In this document: positions 47,301 through 58,959 of the stretch, piece by piece | How positions within the stretch are numbered: position 1 is the stretch's first letter | Layout of the letters: the number at the start of each line of letters is the position of its first letter | Source of the DNA: Platerodrilus igneus | Lineage: Eukaryota; Arthropoda; Insecta; Coleoptera; Lycidae | NCBI GenBank assembly: GCA_036346225.1 | Contig: JARFIW010001215.1 | Location: 2,676,501-2,740,500, forward strand | Direction: 5' to 3' | DNA length: 64,000 nt | Position numbers and translations under genes: made by a program | The notes under the pieces: model-generated | What the model was told of the DNA's origin: nothing | The model's input: the letters and a program-made list of their open reading frames with translations, nothing else | Databases searched by the model: none

Positions 47301-49067
47301 TACTTTTGGATTAATGTCTCTTTAAGGATTTCTGTTATTATTACCAGGCCAGTTAGATGCTACATAAGGTTTGTTTGGTTTTAAGGTTAACGCACGTGTA
47401 TCTACATTTCAAGAATTTACTGTTAGTAGAGTTTAAGCTTAGGTGGAATATTACTTGAAGTTATTTATAATATAGGTAAAGATAGATAAATTTGTGAAGA
47501 GATATACAGCCACCCCAATAATCAAGTCGGTTTAAAGAGATGAATTTATTTTAAGAATTTCTTTAATTTGATCAAAAGTTAATAATTGTTTTTAAGGTAT
47601 GGTGGAGAAAGATAAAGTGTGTGATGAGATGTAGAAAACCAAAGGTCAAAGAGACCTATCTGGAGTAACCGTCCTCCGGATAAGTAAAATATCACAGACA
47701 CTGCTGAGACAAGACAATGTGGTGCCCCTCACTTATAAAAACCAGTAAACCCTTTCAATGTGGTTTTTATATTGAGGCCATTTTACATGTTATTTTTTAT
47801 GTGTATCATTTTTTCATAGAAACGCACTGTAGTTGCGGGTGCCTAAACTGTTACGGGGTTCCCGTTTCTTCTGTGCACATCGATATTTGTAACGTAACGT
47901 TACTTTAACCGTAACAGACGGTTTGATTCGGAATTCCTTTTGATAAAAGATCAGTTCCAGGATGATTAAATGCTCAAAGCTACATTGATTTGATGCTGTG
48001 GCATTATGATTATGATATATGCCTAAATTTTGTGTTTCTGCAAGTCAGCTCAAGGCCCCATACCGATACAATTACCAAGAACTTCCTTCAGCATTACGGG
48101 ATTGTACCATGAATTGGCCTCTACTAGTTCTTTATCTAAACCTTATGGAACATCTTTGGGTTTCGTTAAAAGAACTTGTTCAAAGTCGCTCAGGTCCACT
48201 TCAGACACTTCAACAGTTAATAAACGCTTTAATCCCGGAATAGGAAAATAAACCGTAAAAAGTGTAGCGTGAGTGCATTAATTTAATCAAACATGAGTTA
48301 ATAAGAAAGAATTTATTAATTTCAGTTAGTTAAATGAGCCTTAATATGCCTTAATATGATAAAAATATGATAATAACCTGAACAGTGTAAAGAAATTTTG
48401 GTTGTTTACATGTTATATTGAGGTAATTTCAAGGTAATATCAAATTAGGTTACAGAAATAAACAGGAACCTGCATAATATATTAAATACAAACGTTATTA
48501 ACTATCGGGACTTTACACTCTTGGTATCGAATTTAGTAAAATACAGATAAATTTTGGTAAATCACCTGGCATAGGAATATTTATTTGTATACATTCACAC
48601 GGGTTTCAAAAAAACTATTAGATCATGGAATTGGACAGATACACCCTACGACCACGATAATAATAAATTATAGCCATAAAAAATGTGTGGCGAACGTTAA
48701 CAAATGGCGTGTTAATCGTGAAAACGGCTTGTGTTGGGAGTTTTTATTCAATCTGGAACCCAAATAATTAATTTACCTGCTGCCATTTCTAAACAGTTAA
48801 GATCGGCAGAGCATTGTTGAGGACAAACAAAACTGTGAGTCTATTGAATTTCGGTTGTTCCTTTTATAAACACTGTATGCTGATTTTAATCACATAATTT
48901 TGCAATACGTATTATTAAGAAAGACGATTACATATGGAAAAGCTTATTATTGTAAAGAAAATTAGTACCTAGAACGTTTATCAATATTAAATTTCTTAAT
49001 TACGTGTATGCTTGATCTTAGTAATTTTCTCTATTTGTTATTTCCTGTGATATTTACGTTGAATAAT
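47301..49067 (+). repeat. Tandem array unit 3, truncated at right
   Basis: Alpha segment at about 47470-47850 (CAGCCACCCCA, ACCGTCCTCCGG, TGAGACAAGACAATGTGG), Tc1 fossil, beta from 48295, and a partial gamma that breaks off at 49067 after GTTGAATAATATA, where the Gypsy-related insertion starts. Confidence 0.65.
47880..48250 (+). pseudogene. Tc1-like transposase fossil (C-terminal part)
   Basis: Frameshifted + strand text gives LNAQSYIDLML (Tc1 LxAQRYIDEIL), SRPHTDTITKNFLQHYGI (NARPHTA...), and MNWP...LYLNLMEHLWVSLKEL followed by QSRSGPLQTLQQL. The last matches the catalytic-core end DWPxxSPDLNPIEHLWDxLxR, with the DDE third acidic residue region decayed. It complements the N-terminal fossil at 40545, so the array unit once held a whole Tc1-like gene or its pieces. 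Confidence 0.75.
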
Positions 49068-49584
49068 ATAAGTGTGCGTGCATTTGTGTGTGTGTTGAAC
49101 CGCTTTAGTCGCCTCTTACGACAGGCAGGCCGTACCGTGGAATATTTTAATCCGGACCCACACGGGGTAGAGCAAATCAGTGTGAGGGCGGAAAGATAAA
49201 AAAATTAAACATCAATAAAGTAAAGAATTAATAAGAGAAGTGTAGAATCAGGTTCCAAAGGAAAGCAAAAATTGATGTAAGAGTCGGGGAGCGCAAAGGA
49301 ATGGGGTTTAGGACGTTGCGCAACCAGCAGAGAATCGAAGCAAGGTTATGGGCCATTAGAATGGTCAAGGTGGGCAGGTTTAAGTTCTTCAACGTGTCAA
49401 AAGCTCATGTCACCGAAAGAATCGGTAAGTTTACAGGACTGTTGTCCGAAATAATCGCCGAAAAGCATATATTCATGACCAAACAGCGCAAAGAGAGGAG
49501 TACAACCAAAGATTTCGTGTTTTGACGTTCGAAAGGTGCAGGAAACTTGTGGGAGAGTGATATACCAGTGACGCTTCAAAGATT

Positions 49585-50330
49585 TTAGATACGGATACTG
49601 CACCGGAAACAACTGAGAAAACAGTATAGAAATCGGCTACTACAAAGATATGGGAATGACGTCAAGTGGAACGAGGAAGAGGACCTACTATGTCGCAGGT
49701 AATAACCTGCCAAGCAAAGAATGGTTTGGACCCAGGAGCAAAAGACTAGGAGGAGATAACTGTTTAATTTTGTAAGCAGCACAACCCGACAACGTGGTAT
49801 GTAACGGGTGATGTCAGCTCTGAGTAAGGGCCAGTAATATTTTTGGAAGAGGTTAGTCATGCCACAATGACCGGAAGTAGGAGAATCGTGATGGTTGAAT
49901 ATCATATGTTTACGGTGCTCAGAAAGGTACGACGATTTCCCAGTTAATAGAATCGACAACGATAGAAGTTTTATGGCAACAGAAAAGAATATCTTCAATT
50001 ACAAACCAGGAAGGATAACGTTGCGAGGAGTTGGAAGCTTTTTGGAACATAGAATAGTATCACGGGTCAGGAGTAGGCAGGTAAAGAAAAAACAGAAATT
50101 AGTTCAAGGACAGGAACAGAACGAGGAAGAGCATCAGGGACAACATGATATTTGCCTTTACGATGAATAATGATAAAGTCATATTTGTTGAAGATGAAAG
50201 GACCAGCGGGCTAGGCCGCCGGAAGAATTTGGGAGATTATTGAACCAAAGAAGATGGTGATCAGTGAAGACGGAAAAATGTCAACATAAGAACAAAACTT
50301 GTCAATCGCGCACATCACAGGTTTTTTTTC
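49585..50330 (-). pseudogene. Gypsy integrase and RNase H end
   Basis: From higher to lower coordinates: FTDHHLLWFNNL and GGLARWSFHLQQ (RNase H end/tether), then the integrase zinc domain RKHMIFNHHDSPTSGHCGM...QKYYWPLLRADITRYIPRC (the HHCC pattern with the final Cys lost). Further on, in another frame, CDIVGPLPRS...HIFVVADF is the start of the catalytic core with its first Asp. Stops and frame changes are numerous. Confidence 0.7.
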
Positions 50331-50399
50331 TTAGTAGCTGAGTAGCTGCTTTCAGGCTTGGAAAGTGAACGACTGATATACCTGCCGAGCTTCTCGCCA

Positions 50400-51240
50400 T
50401 CACGATAGGACTGGCTTAGTATAACATCCAAACCGAAATAGGAGGCGTCAGTTTAGATGGTGAAGTGTATAGTAAAGTCAGAACAGGAAAGGATGGTGGT
50501 AGACACTAAGCGTTGTTAATGGAAAGGTACGCAGATTGACAATCTTGGGTTCAAGAGAAAGGCGTATTTTTCTGTTCAAGATTAGAAAGAGGAGCAGTGA
50601 GGGTGGCAAAATTCGAGACGAAACGCCAGTACCAACTAGTCATGCCAATCAGTTGACGGACTGCGGTAACAAAGGAGGGAGGAGGGATGTTAAGAATATT
50701 AGAAGCTTTGTCGGGATTAACAAAGAAGCCATCCCGGTTAACGACATAACAAAGATAGTTAAGTTCAGGAAGGGATCAATGACATTTGTCTTGGCAGAGA
50801 GTAAGGCCAGCAAGGAAGAGACGAAAAAGAAGCATGCCGAGGTTCCTCGAAGCTGGGCAAAGCAGAATGGTTCCAGGTTAAAACAGATGACCTGATCGAT
50901 TAGACGTTGGAAAGTGGTAGGTAAATTATGGAGTACAAAAGAGACTAAAATGGTAGAGATATAAAGAAAAAGATACGCGTCTTTTTGGGTAACCTGATTG
51001 ATCTTTCGGAAGTTCACACGAAATCGATAGGAATCGTCCCTCTGCTTCACCAGGACGATGGGACTAGCCCACGGACTGGTAGACGGTTCCACGACCCCCA
51101 GACGAAGCATCTCGTTGAGTTCAGAATAAACAATCTGTAGAAGTGCAGAAGAGAGAGGATAGTAACGTTACCTAATGGGCTCGGAGAAAGTGCGGATATG
51201 ATGTTGAATTAAGGAGGTGCAACCAAGGCCCGAAGCTTCT
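50400..51240 (-). pseudogene. Gypsy reverse transcriptase, internally deleted
   Basis: Reads SLIQHHIRTFSEPIR, then MLRLGVVEPSTSPWASPIVL, SYRFRVNFRKINQVTQKDAY (the N-terminal fingers), then jumps to LHNLPTTFQRLIDQV and LEPF. Compared with the family pattern about 60 codons are missing between ...KDAYP and GLHNAPATFQ, and the YxDD active-site segment after LEPF is also gone. It continues with YLCYVVNRDGFFVNPDKAS, NIPPPSFVTAVRQLIGM and FATLTAPLSNL (thumb/connection). Confidence 0.75.
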
Positions 51241-51552
51241 TTGGAAAGGTGGAAGAAATAAGAGAATTTAATTGGTAAAGTTGGATAGGAGTAAGGTCGG
51301 ACACAATGTGGGCAGGATCGGGAGTAGTAATGATAAATAAAGAAGGAAAAGCAAAGGCTCATGGCGCTCGCGAAAATTTGGATCACATTGTATCGATTTT
51401 CAAAAGTCGATACCCAGAATCAGTTGATGAGAAAAACAAGGGCATTTTGAGTAGTGACGAAATTTGTAAGAGTAATGGGAAGGGAGACGGAATCGAAGAT
51501 GGCGCATCTACAGAAAGAGGAAGGGAAAGTACGAAGGGGATGGTGCAGAATA

Positions 51553-52800
51553 CTAAACGGTTCCAACCCACCAGGAATGGTACGCGTGGCTCCGGAGTCC
51601 AGATAGTCGGTGAAAGAAAGTCAAAAAATCTGGACGGACAAAGAAACAAGGAAAAGGGGAATCCGAGGTCAATGATACGATAAGGCCGACCCGTTCCGAA
51701 GACCTTACCGACGGTCTAAAGAATTTTGACAGTTGACAGTTGCGTCGAGCAACTCCCTTACGCTCCCAACCATAGCAATGGAGTATTTTAGGACGGCTAC
51801 ACCGTAGAAAAATATGTCCCTGTAGATTGCAATTAAAACAGGTCACCTGACGAGTACAAGTAGACACAGGAATATGGTTAGAAAGAGGTACAAAAGGAGT
51901 ATTTGATCTACCCGTAGACGTAGAGACAGAATCAAGGCTAATTAAAGGAGTAGGTGTAGTTTGAACAAGCACAAGGGCAGAAGCACGACGTGTAGATGTA
52001 GAAGAAGAAATAGTGGAATAGGGTTTATTAGCCAATGCGGGTTTCAATAATTTTACCGTTTTATGAGGAAGAGGTCGGTAACGTTCCGCTAAAATTTTGG
52101 TGGTCTCAAGTTGTTAATCCAAGGATAAAAGCTGACTTATTGAAGTAATAGGGGTAGGACCTAAGGATGTATGATAAAAAGGAGTAAAATTTCTCCGGAT
52201 CAAGTAAAGATGTTTTTCTTCCGCAAGGGGTTTCGAAAGGCGAAGAAATAAATTCAGCATACATATCACATAATCCGTAAGAAATTACGAAAGACCCATA
52301 GTCGTTTGACAAATTTCATACATTAACCGATCATAGTAGTCAGGAGGTAGAAAAGCAGATTTGAGTTTACGGACAATGTCAGACCAAGCATGCACGCTAT
52401 CGCTATGAACTCTATATAACAGCAATGCCTTATCTGACAGAATTTCGGGAGCGGAAGTAAATAATTGGCGGGAGGAAACTTCTTTAGAAAAACATAACTT
52501 CCCCAAAAAAAGTTTAGGCCAAGTTTAGAAATGGCGTTACTTTTAGTAACAACACGGGACTGGGTGAGAGCAGTCGGCTCAGGCTCTTTCTCGACTTCCG
52601 ATTCCGACATAGCGGGATGGAAGTACCAAGGTGTTTGCAATAGAGGTACTAGATGCCGTTTTAACTCGATAAAGAATGTCGAAGCCAATAGAACAAGTTA
52701 AAATATTCCCGAAGGAAGAATTTAAATCAAAAGCAAAAAATGGTAGGAATGATAAAATAGAGTCTAGAAATTCTAATAGAATTGGGCGCAAGTGTTTTCA
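51553..52800 (-). pseudogene. Gypsy Gag with CCHC zinc knuckle
   Basis: A start-like MSESEVEKEPEPTALTQSR lies at about 52610. A capsid piece at 52506-52285 reads AWSDIVRKLKSAFLPPDYYDRL, the family's ...LKxxFLPPDYDxRL. The nucleocapsid knuckle CFNCNLQGHIFLRC is complete at 51840-51799; a second one has Cys to Trp (CYGW). Frames shift between parts. Confidence 0.7.
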
Positions 52801-53067
52801 AAAACTCGAATTGGCATCAAAAACACAGTTTTGGTAACCTGGCATAAAGAAATGTTTTCAGAAAATCATCAAGCATCGGACAAGGAACAATAAAACTATC
52901 GCAAAAAACATTTTTATCAGGACTGAACTGTGTATGCACAGAAAGTTCGGTACCAAACGTTGAATAATTATAGAGATTTCCAAAAAACGGTGACAAACTT
53001 TTAAGTAAAAGGAACGATTTCAGAAATCGAGCAAATTTTTAGTAAGAGAAAAAGGTTTCGAAAATCG

Positions 53068-53092
53068 TGGCCCCACGTTGAGTACGCCAAAT
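53068..53092 (-). promoter_or_regulatory. Primer-binding site of the Gypsy element
   Basis: On the minus strand, TTGGCGTACTCAACGTGGGG follows the LTR end after four or so bases. It fits the GCGCCCAACGTGGGGC pattern with two changes, and is the single PBS expected here. Confidence 0.65.
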
Positions 53093-53096
53093 TTTA

Positions 53097-53412
53097 TGTT
53101 ACGGTATTCCGTGCAGGCAAGAAAGAAAGTAGTAAAATATGCAAAGAAGATTGCCGGCAGCGAATACCGTAGCAAAACAGATGGGGTATAGGAATCCAAA
53201 AGCATTGGATGCCGTGTTATCACAAAACGCCGTAGAGTGGGGTGGATCACTCAGAAAGAAAAATTGGAAACCTTAGTAAGTAGATTTAATTACAAACCAT
53301 TAGTAAACAAACATTGATACCAATAGGAATATTTACAAAAATCAAATGGAACATTTACGTAATCGTTTTGTTAAAGCATGATGCAAACAAAAGCTTGAAC
53401 TCGCGTATAACA
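53097..53412 (-). mobile_element. Gypsy 5' LTR (about 316 bp)
   Basis: In minus orientation it ends ...ACCGTAACA at 53097, just before the PBS. A start TGTTATACGCGAG at 53412 gives TG...CA ends. The outer end is a guess because no second LTR is present to compare. Confidence 0.45.
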
Positions 53413-53439
53413 TAACTTAACTTTAAAATATATATTTAA

Positions 53440-53960
53440 GCAAAAATAAATTATGGATTTTCCCAGTCACCTAAAATCTTAAAATCTAAATAACATATAC
53501 AAGGATACTTTTTTTACCTACACCTATATTTGGCCAATTAGGGGCAGATCTCTGTAATTTTCTCTACAGTTATTTACCGCGGTCTTTATGTATGATAATA
53601 TAGATTAGGTGTTCAAAATTTTGCGTTTATAGTAGATTATAGAAGAAAATGAGACATTGTTACCAAAGCTTTATCGCCCTATAACTGTAGTGGAAACTAT
53701 TAAAACCGACTCCTGGAACACATATTTTCCGGGCAATACGCAGATAGGATTGGCGCCTAAAGACTTACTTACAGAGAGTTTAAAGACGTTTCCAGATAGA
53801 TATACGAGCATTTAGTAAGAGTTGGAATTTGTATACCCCTAAAGATATTTATAGAAACCACCCCACACAACTGAAAGCTACCCGTTGCACTAATTAACTG
53901 TTACGTCATTTCATCCCCGGTAGAGTGAAATAAATTTACTTTAATCCAGTACGTAACAAA
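53440..53960 (+). repeat. Tandem array family, gamma segment
   Basis: Contains GGCCAATTAGGGGCAGATCT, ATTAGGTGTTCAAAA, CTGTAGTGGAAACTATTAAA, GGATTGGCGCCTAAAG and the end CAGTACGTAAC. It overlaps in content with 48980-49067, so it is a separate copy rather than the continuation of unit 3. Confidence 0.65.
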
Positions 53961-55084
53961 ATCTTAGATATCCTTATTGGCACTTGCATTTAAAGTTGTC
54001 TGATCTGATCCAGAACTAAAGTGCCTATCTACTCACCTTTTTCCACAGAACTTGAAAAGCAAATAACAAAATGTTTTTAAATGTCTATTAATGGGAAACT
54101 GAGATTTGCTTAAACAGTTACGATTTAGTTTCTAAAAACCCTTTTAATGTATGCCAACTACAACCTTTAGAAATACCTATAGATTTTGATTTTATATTTT
54201 TTAAGATATAAAATCACCCTGGACGTTATGCAGCAGAAACATACACGATATGTTACACAAAAACCAAGTGTTCCGTAATATGGCAAAAAGGATGTTTTCA
54301 ATCTATACCTTCATTTTTGCACGAGTGGTTTACCTATCTTTAGAACTCCCTCAACCATTAATATTTATAAGAAGACTAGAAAATTAATGTTCGACAGGTC
54401 AAATTCATTAATATTTTACTAATTTATTTATGAATGAACCAATCAATACCGCCATATGATTAATATTGTTGCGGCATTTTCATTTAACCTGCCTCACGGA
54501 CTTTCCTTATTTCAGAACTTTATCCGTCTAAAGCTATTTATTATTCAAGGTATTGGCTATGAATTTGGGTCGCTACGTGTAAATAAAAGTAATACAATTT
54601 AGGGTGAGAACGGTTTAGAAATTAAGTACCGGTATTTGTGTTCTTTAAGGGTTTTTGACATTTCCTAATGAAACTTTCACTTATCTGTGTCAACTTGAAT
54701 TGTTTTATTGTCGACTAAAGTGTTATAATTCTTTTTTCTTATAAGTTTTGTATGAAACCTATAAAGGGAATAACCAAGACGAAGAATAATTCTATTTAAG
54801 AAAGAAATTACTTGAAATTATTTAAAATTAAAACTAACTAATCCTCCCTTTCTTTACAACAGAACAAGTGTATATAAAAACACCGCATAGTTGGCGTCCA
54901 TCTTTCCCAACGAGCAAATATATAGCGATTTCCATAATACACATTTCGATAAAATGGTATATTACCAGCGAGTTGGAAAATGATTCATTGCTGCCTAGGG
55001 CGATATTGCTCATCAACGCACGAAAAGCAAAAATCGCAAAAGTCCGAGGCAAAAATGAAATTTACGAGCTTGTAACGCGTAAAA
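53961..55084. other. AT-rich DNA inside the array, no clear feature
   Basis: Short frames on both strands at 54834-55203 overlap each other. The + strand one ends NYSKYRRAFYKF, very like CSKYRRAFTDF read on the minus strand at 4408-4450, because 55085-55150 and 4418-4485 are inverted copies. No domain was recognised. Confidence 0.4.
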
Positions 55085-55439
55085 TTATTAATAGGTATGT
55101 CCCACATCATAATTATTCCAAATATAGGAGAGCCTTTTACAAATTTTAGTAAGATATATAGAATTAATGTTACATAGTTGCAATACAAAACAGATGTATA
55201 CAAAATCCACGCGCTGAATAGTGAAATTTACCAACATCAAGTTGCAGATATATTTTAATTATTCCAATACAATACAATGTATTCATCTTATATTGCTTAA
55301 AACGGAAGGAAACGCGAACGTTAACTAACGCAAATCTTATGATATCACAAGTACTTTGCTGGGATTCATTGCATAGGCCCAATAGGAAGACTGTACCATG
55401 ACAAAACCCGACGAACATAAGAAATAAAAGGATTTATAT

Positions 55440-58400
55440 GACACGAAAAAACGAGTTAATTATTTGCGAGGCTGTTATAAGAGCAGTTTATAATGTAATC
55501 AATTGAGCGCATTATTCACCGACTGACCCGAGCGGTAGGCGGTTGATAAGGCTGGAAAAAGTTTTGAAAAGTAAAGCTTGAAAAGTGAAATTTAGAGAAG
55601 TTAATTTAGAACGTAAAAATGTAGTAACATGAGCCGAAAGTTGAAAAGGAACTATACAAAGCTGCAAGAAAGAAATAAGTATAGATTTTCCGCAGTGATA
55701 ACAAACACAACATGCACGAACAAGGTACTTCCAATTAATGTTTATAGAATTATTGTCGTTTTGACCGGTTAAAGGAGTTAAGACTTAGAGAGCTTTTTCT
55801 TCCATTAATTTGAAATTTTGTGATAATCTGTGTTAAAGGAGTTGCATTAGAAAAAGGCCGTGTTAGCTGAAAGGACTCAAAATAAAAATTATTAATAATT
55901 TCTGGAAATGCTTAACCTTTTCTAAATGAGGAAATATACAATACTGAGTAATATTATGAGCTTTTATATCAATACTTTGTGATAATGTATATGTGAATTT
56001 TAAATATAAATTAGTTGGAATTCATATAGTAGGAAATGAAGCGAACCTGAAAGTTTACTTATTTCGTTAAACGATAGAATACCGACAGAATTAGTGCTGG
56101 TTGAAAGATAATTATGATATCGTATAAGAAAGTTTGAAATATTTACAAATATTTAAATTTAAAGTTTATTGGTAGTATTCAGTGTTCGTTGAGGCATTAA
56201 AAATAGTGTTTGGAATGGACAATGAAAGGATAGAACGAAAAGTAGTAGTAGTAGGGATTAAGCTGCTGTCTATGTTTGTTATTAACGGCATTTCCAAAAA
56301 TTGTGATTTATAAATATCTTTTAATTTTATATGAAAAACGGAAAAATTTGGAATGATACTATCATAAATGGTTTAGATTTAAGGGTTCTTTAAGATTCTT
56401 TTAGCAAAACGCGACCAGGCTAAGGTTAAAGAATTTAGGTTCTTTGCTGACGAAAAGTATATGTATATTTTCAATAAATAATTTAATGTTAATAAAAGTT
56501 AGGTTTAAGTTGAATTTTATTTGAATTTTTTTAAACCTAGGTAAATAGACACGTTTGTAGAGGATATCTAGCTACCCCAGTGACGGTATACATTTCATTT
56601 TTCAATTTTATTTAATTTGACTAAAACTTTGAACATGTGGTTTAAGGTATTTGAAAGAAAGGCAACGTATAACGTGATAGAATTTAAGAAACCAAAGCAA
56701 GAGAGGTCTATGCGGAATAACCGTCTTTCGTGTAGAGATAATATCAAAAGGATTGGTGTGGTAGACGGTTTGGCTCCCCTTAATTATAACAAGAGACAAA
56801 GTCTTTCAGACTAAGTGATTTTTGTAACGTAGTTGTTTCTATTTCAGCCATGTTAGTATTTTTATTTTCATTTTTTTCTATTTTTTTCCATAAGAACCTA
56901 CACCCGCACCACTATAACAAGCTTTGTATACTATTCACAATCAATATTTTTGCGATGTCAAATGCAAGGCATAATATTACATATTAATTGCATATGTGTC
57001 GCATTGGTTTAAAGAGGCTCTGATTTTGATATAATGTGTAATGCCAGTGCGCTACTTAAGCAAACAGATAATAGAAAAAAATTTATCAATTTCAGTCAGT
57101 TAAATAAGCTTTGAGGACGAGATCAGTCAGGAATATTTATAGAAGCTTCGTTAGTTTACATTAATAATGTGGATAATTCATAATATTATTAAATTGCAAC
57201 ACACTAATAAACAGAAAAGCACTTAATTAATTTTTATACAACCAGCATTAGGGATCGGGACTTTACACTCTTCGTATTAAATTTAGAAAACTACAAACAT
57301 ATTTCGGTAAAAAGTCGGCCTAGGAACGCTTATTTGTAAATGTTCACATGAGTTTAAAACAAATCATTGAATCATGGCACTGGACTGGCACACCCTACAA
57401 CACCAATAATCACAAAATCGCCGTAAAAATTAAAACGTTACATGTAAACCGTGGGAGAAACTAAGAGCTCACGGGGATTCAAAGAAACCGAAGCCATGGA
57501 GGATTATACCAATCATATACTCGTAAATTTACAGTCACAAAAATACGTTACGAACGTAAACAAATGCCGCTGTTTTCAAAAAAGTGAGAACAAGACAACC
57601 GTAGACATAAACAGAATGACAATGAGCTTGACAATAGGACAATTTTGAATGCACAATCCATGAAAGCAAAAAAATTCGGGTAGCAATCTGAGATGTTGTA
57701 ACTTATAAAAACCGACAGATTTTAAGAGAAGGGAGCTTTTTATTTTTATTTATTCGAGATCAAACAGCAGAACTGAACTACACAACCATCACCGTGAGGA
57801 TAACGTTGTAAATCGTGTAGCAAAAGTGATTGTATTTAAAACTCAGGAGTTGTTAAAAAGCAAGTTTCCTAGTCGCGAGTGAAAACGCGGAATTAAAAAT
57901 ACCATTACAGCTAAAAGCGTTTTCTGTGTTGAAAGCTTTTATTCAACGCTAAGTTGGAGTGTAGGATTACGTGCAACCTTTTTCCTGTTCTAAATGGTCG
58001 CTCGGAGAGACCAACAAAACCTGTAAGCATTTGAATTTTTGCTTTCCATCTGTTTAACATTCTATTATGTATATTTAATAAATGTAATGAGTTATTGTAG
58101 AAGACCTTTTACGTTGATGCACGCTTAGTTAAAGTGTATGTATACAATGAAATTTTTATATGGAAGAGCACCACACTTGTATTCGCATTATTGATATGTA
58201 TATATTAATTTGGTTGGATGTCTATAATTGACATAGCTAAGTTATTTTCTTATTAAATACAGGATTATTTGGCCAATTAAAAGTAAATTTTAGGTTTTAA
58301 AACTGCTGTTAGTGTGATATTTATGTTTGATAATATGCTAGGAAAACAAAACTGTGAGCCTTATTATTATTATTTGTGTTTATTTTAAATTAGTAGGTGA

Positions 58401-58720
58401 GAAAACGTTTATCAAGATTTCATCAACTTCTACTGCAGTAAAAGCCGTTAAACCGTCTTCCGGAACACCCGTCATACGATCAGTCATTATTTATGTTTAT
58501 TTAAGTGGATTGGCGCCCAAAGCTATTAGGCTAAGAGCTTAAAAACCATTCCAGGAGTGTTTAGTGAAAGTGTTTGAATTTGAATACCCCTAAAAAGATT
58601 TGTATTTCTTTTTGTAGAACCCACCCCTTACCACTGAAAGCTAGCTGGTGCATTTACTGTCACGCTATCTCGCTTTTGTAGGGTAAAATTGATTCAGGAA
58701 CTTAACGCAAATTCGACGCG
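55440..58720 (+). repeat. Most complete unit of the array family (pre-alpha to gamma)
   Basis: In order: pre-alpha (55440-56530, like 10400-11400), alpha (56530-56960), a junction stretch where the Tc1 remnant is reduced to about 57000-57060, beta (57065-57910) and gamma (57910-58720, ending GACGCGTAGTAAATG). This is the best guide to the order of segments. No long open frame is present. Confidence 0.65.
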
Positions 58721-58959
58721 TAGTAAATGTTTTTATATATGTTCGACAAATACAAGGTTATTTTAAATAAAAACAGAATTAGCTTTAACTTTTTCAGGTC
58801 TTCGAGTTTACTACTCAATATGCCAAAGAGATCATTTGGCCGAATTATCTTCAAATGAGACGTCCACTTATAATTTAGCTTTTGCAAAACAATTAGCGCT
58901 ACTGCAAAAGAATGTAAAAATTATCAATCGGATTCCAAAACGGCGGGTAGCGCTGGTGC

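Larger units (their letters stand above)
49068..53412 (-). mobile_element. Decayed Ty3/Gypsy LTR retrotransposon
   Basis: Minus-strand order is 5' LTR (53412-53097), PBS, Gag, protease region, reverse transcriptase, RNase H, integrase, as expected of Ty3/Gypsy. Reverse transcriptase and integrase pieces carry many stops and frameshifts. No 3' LTR was found at 49068-49250. A stretch at 49106-49170 (GTCGCCTCTTACGACAGGC...) looks like a dispersed repeat of its own. The insertion interrupts the tandem array between unit 3 and the gamma piece at 53440. Confidence 0.75.

Noticed and set aside
50536..50895. 119-codon + strand frame, and 51306-51683 likewise
   Set aside because: Both are antisense shadows of the minus-strand Gypsy pol and gag.
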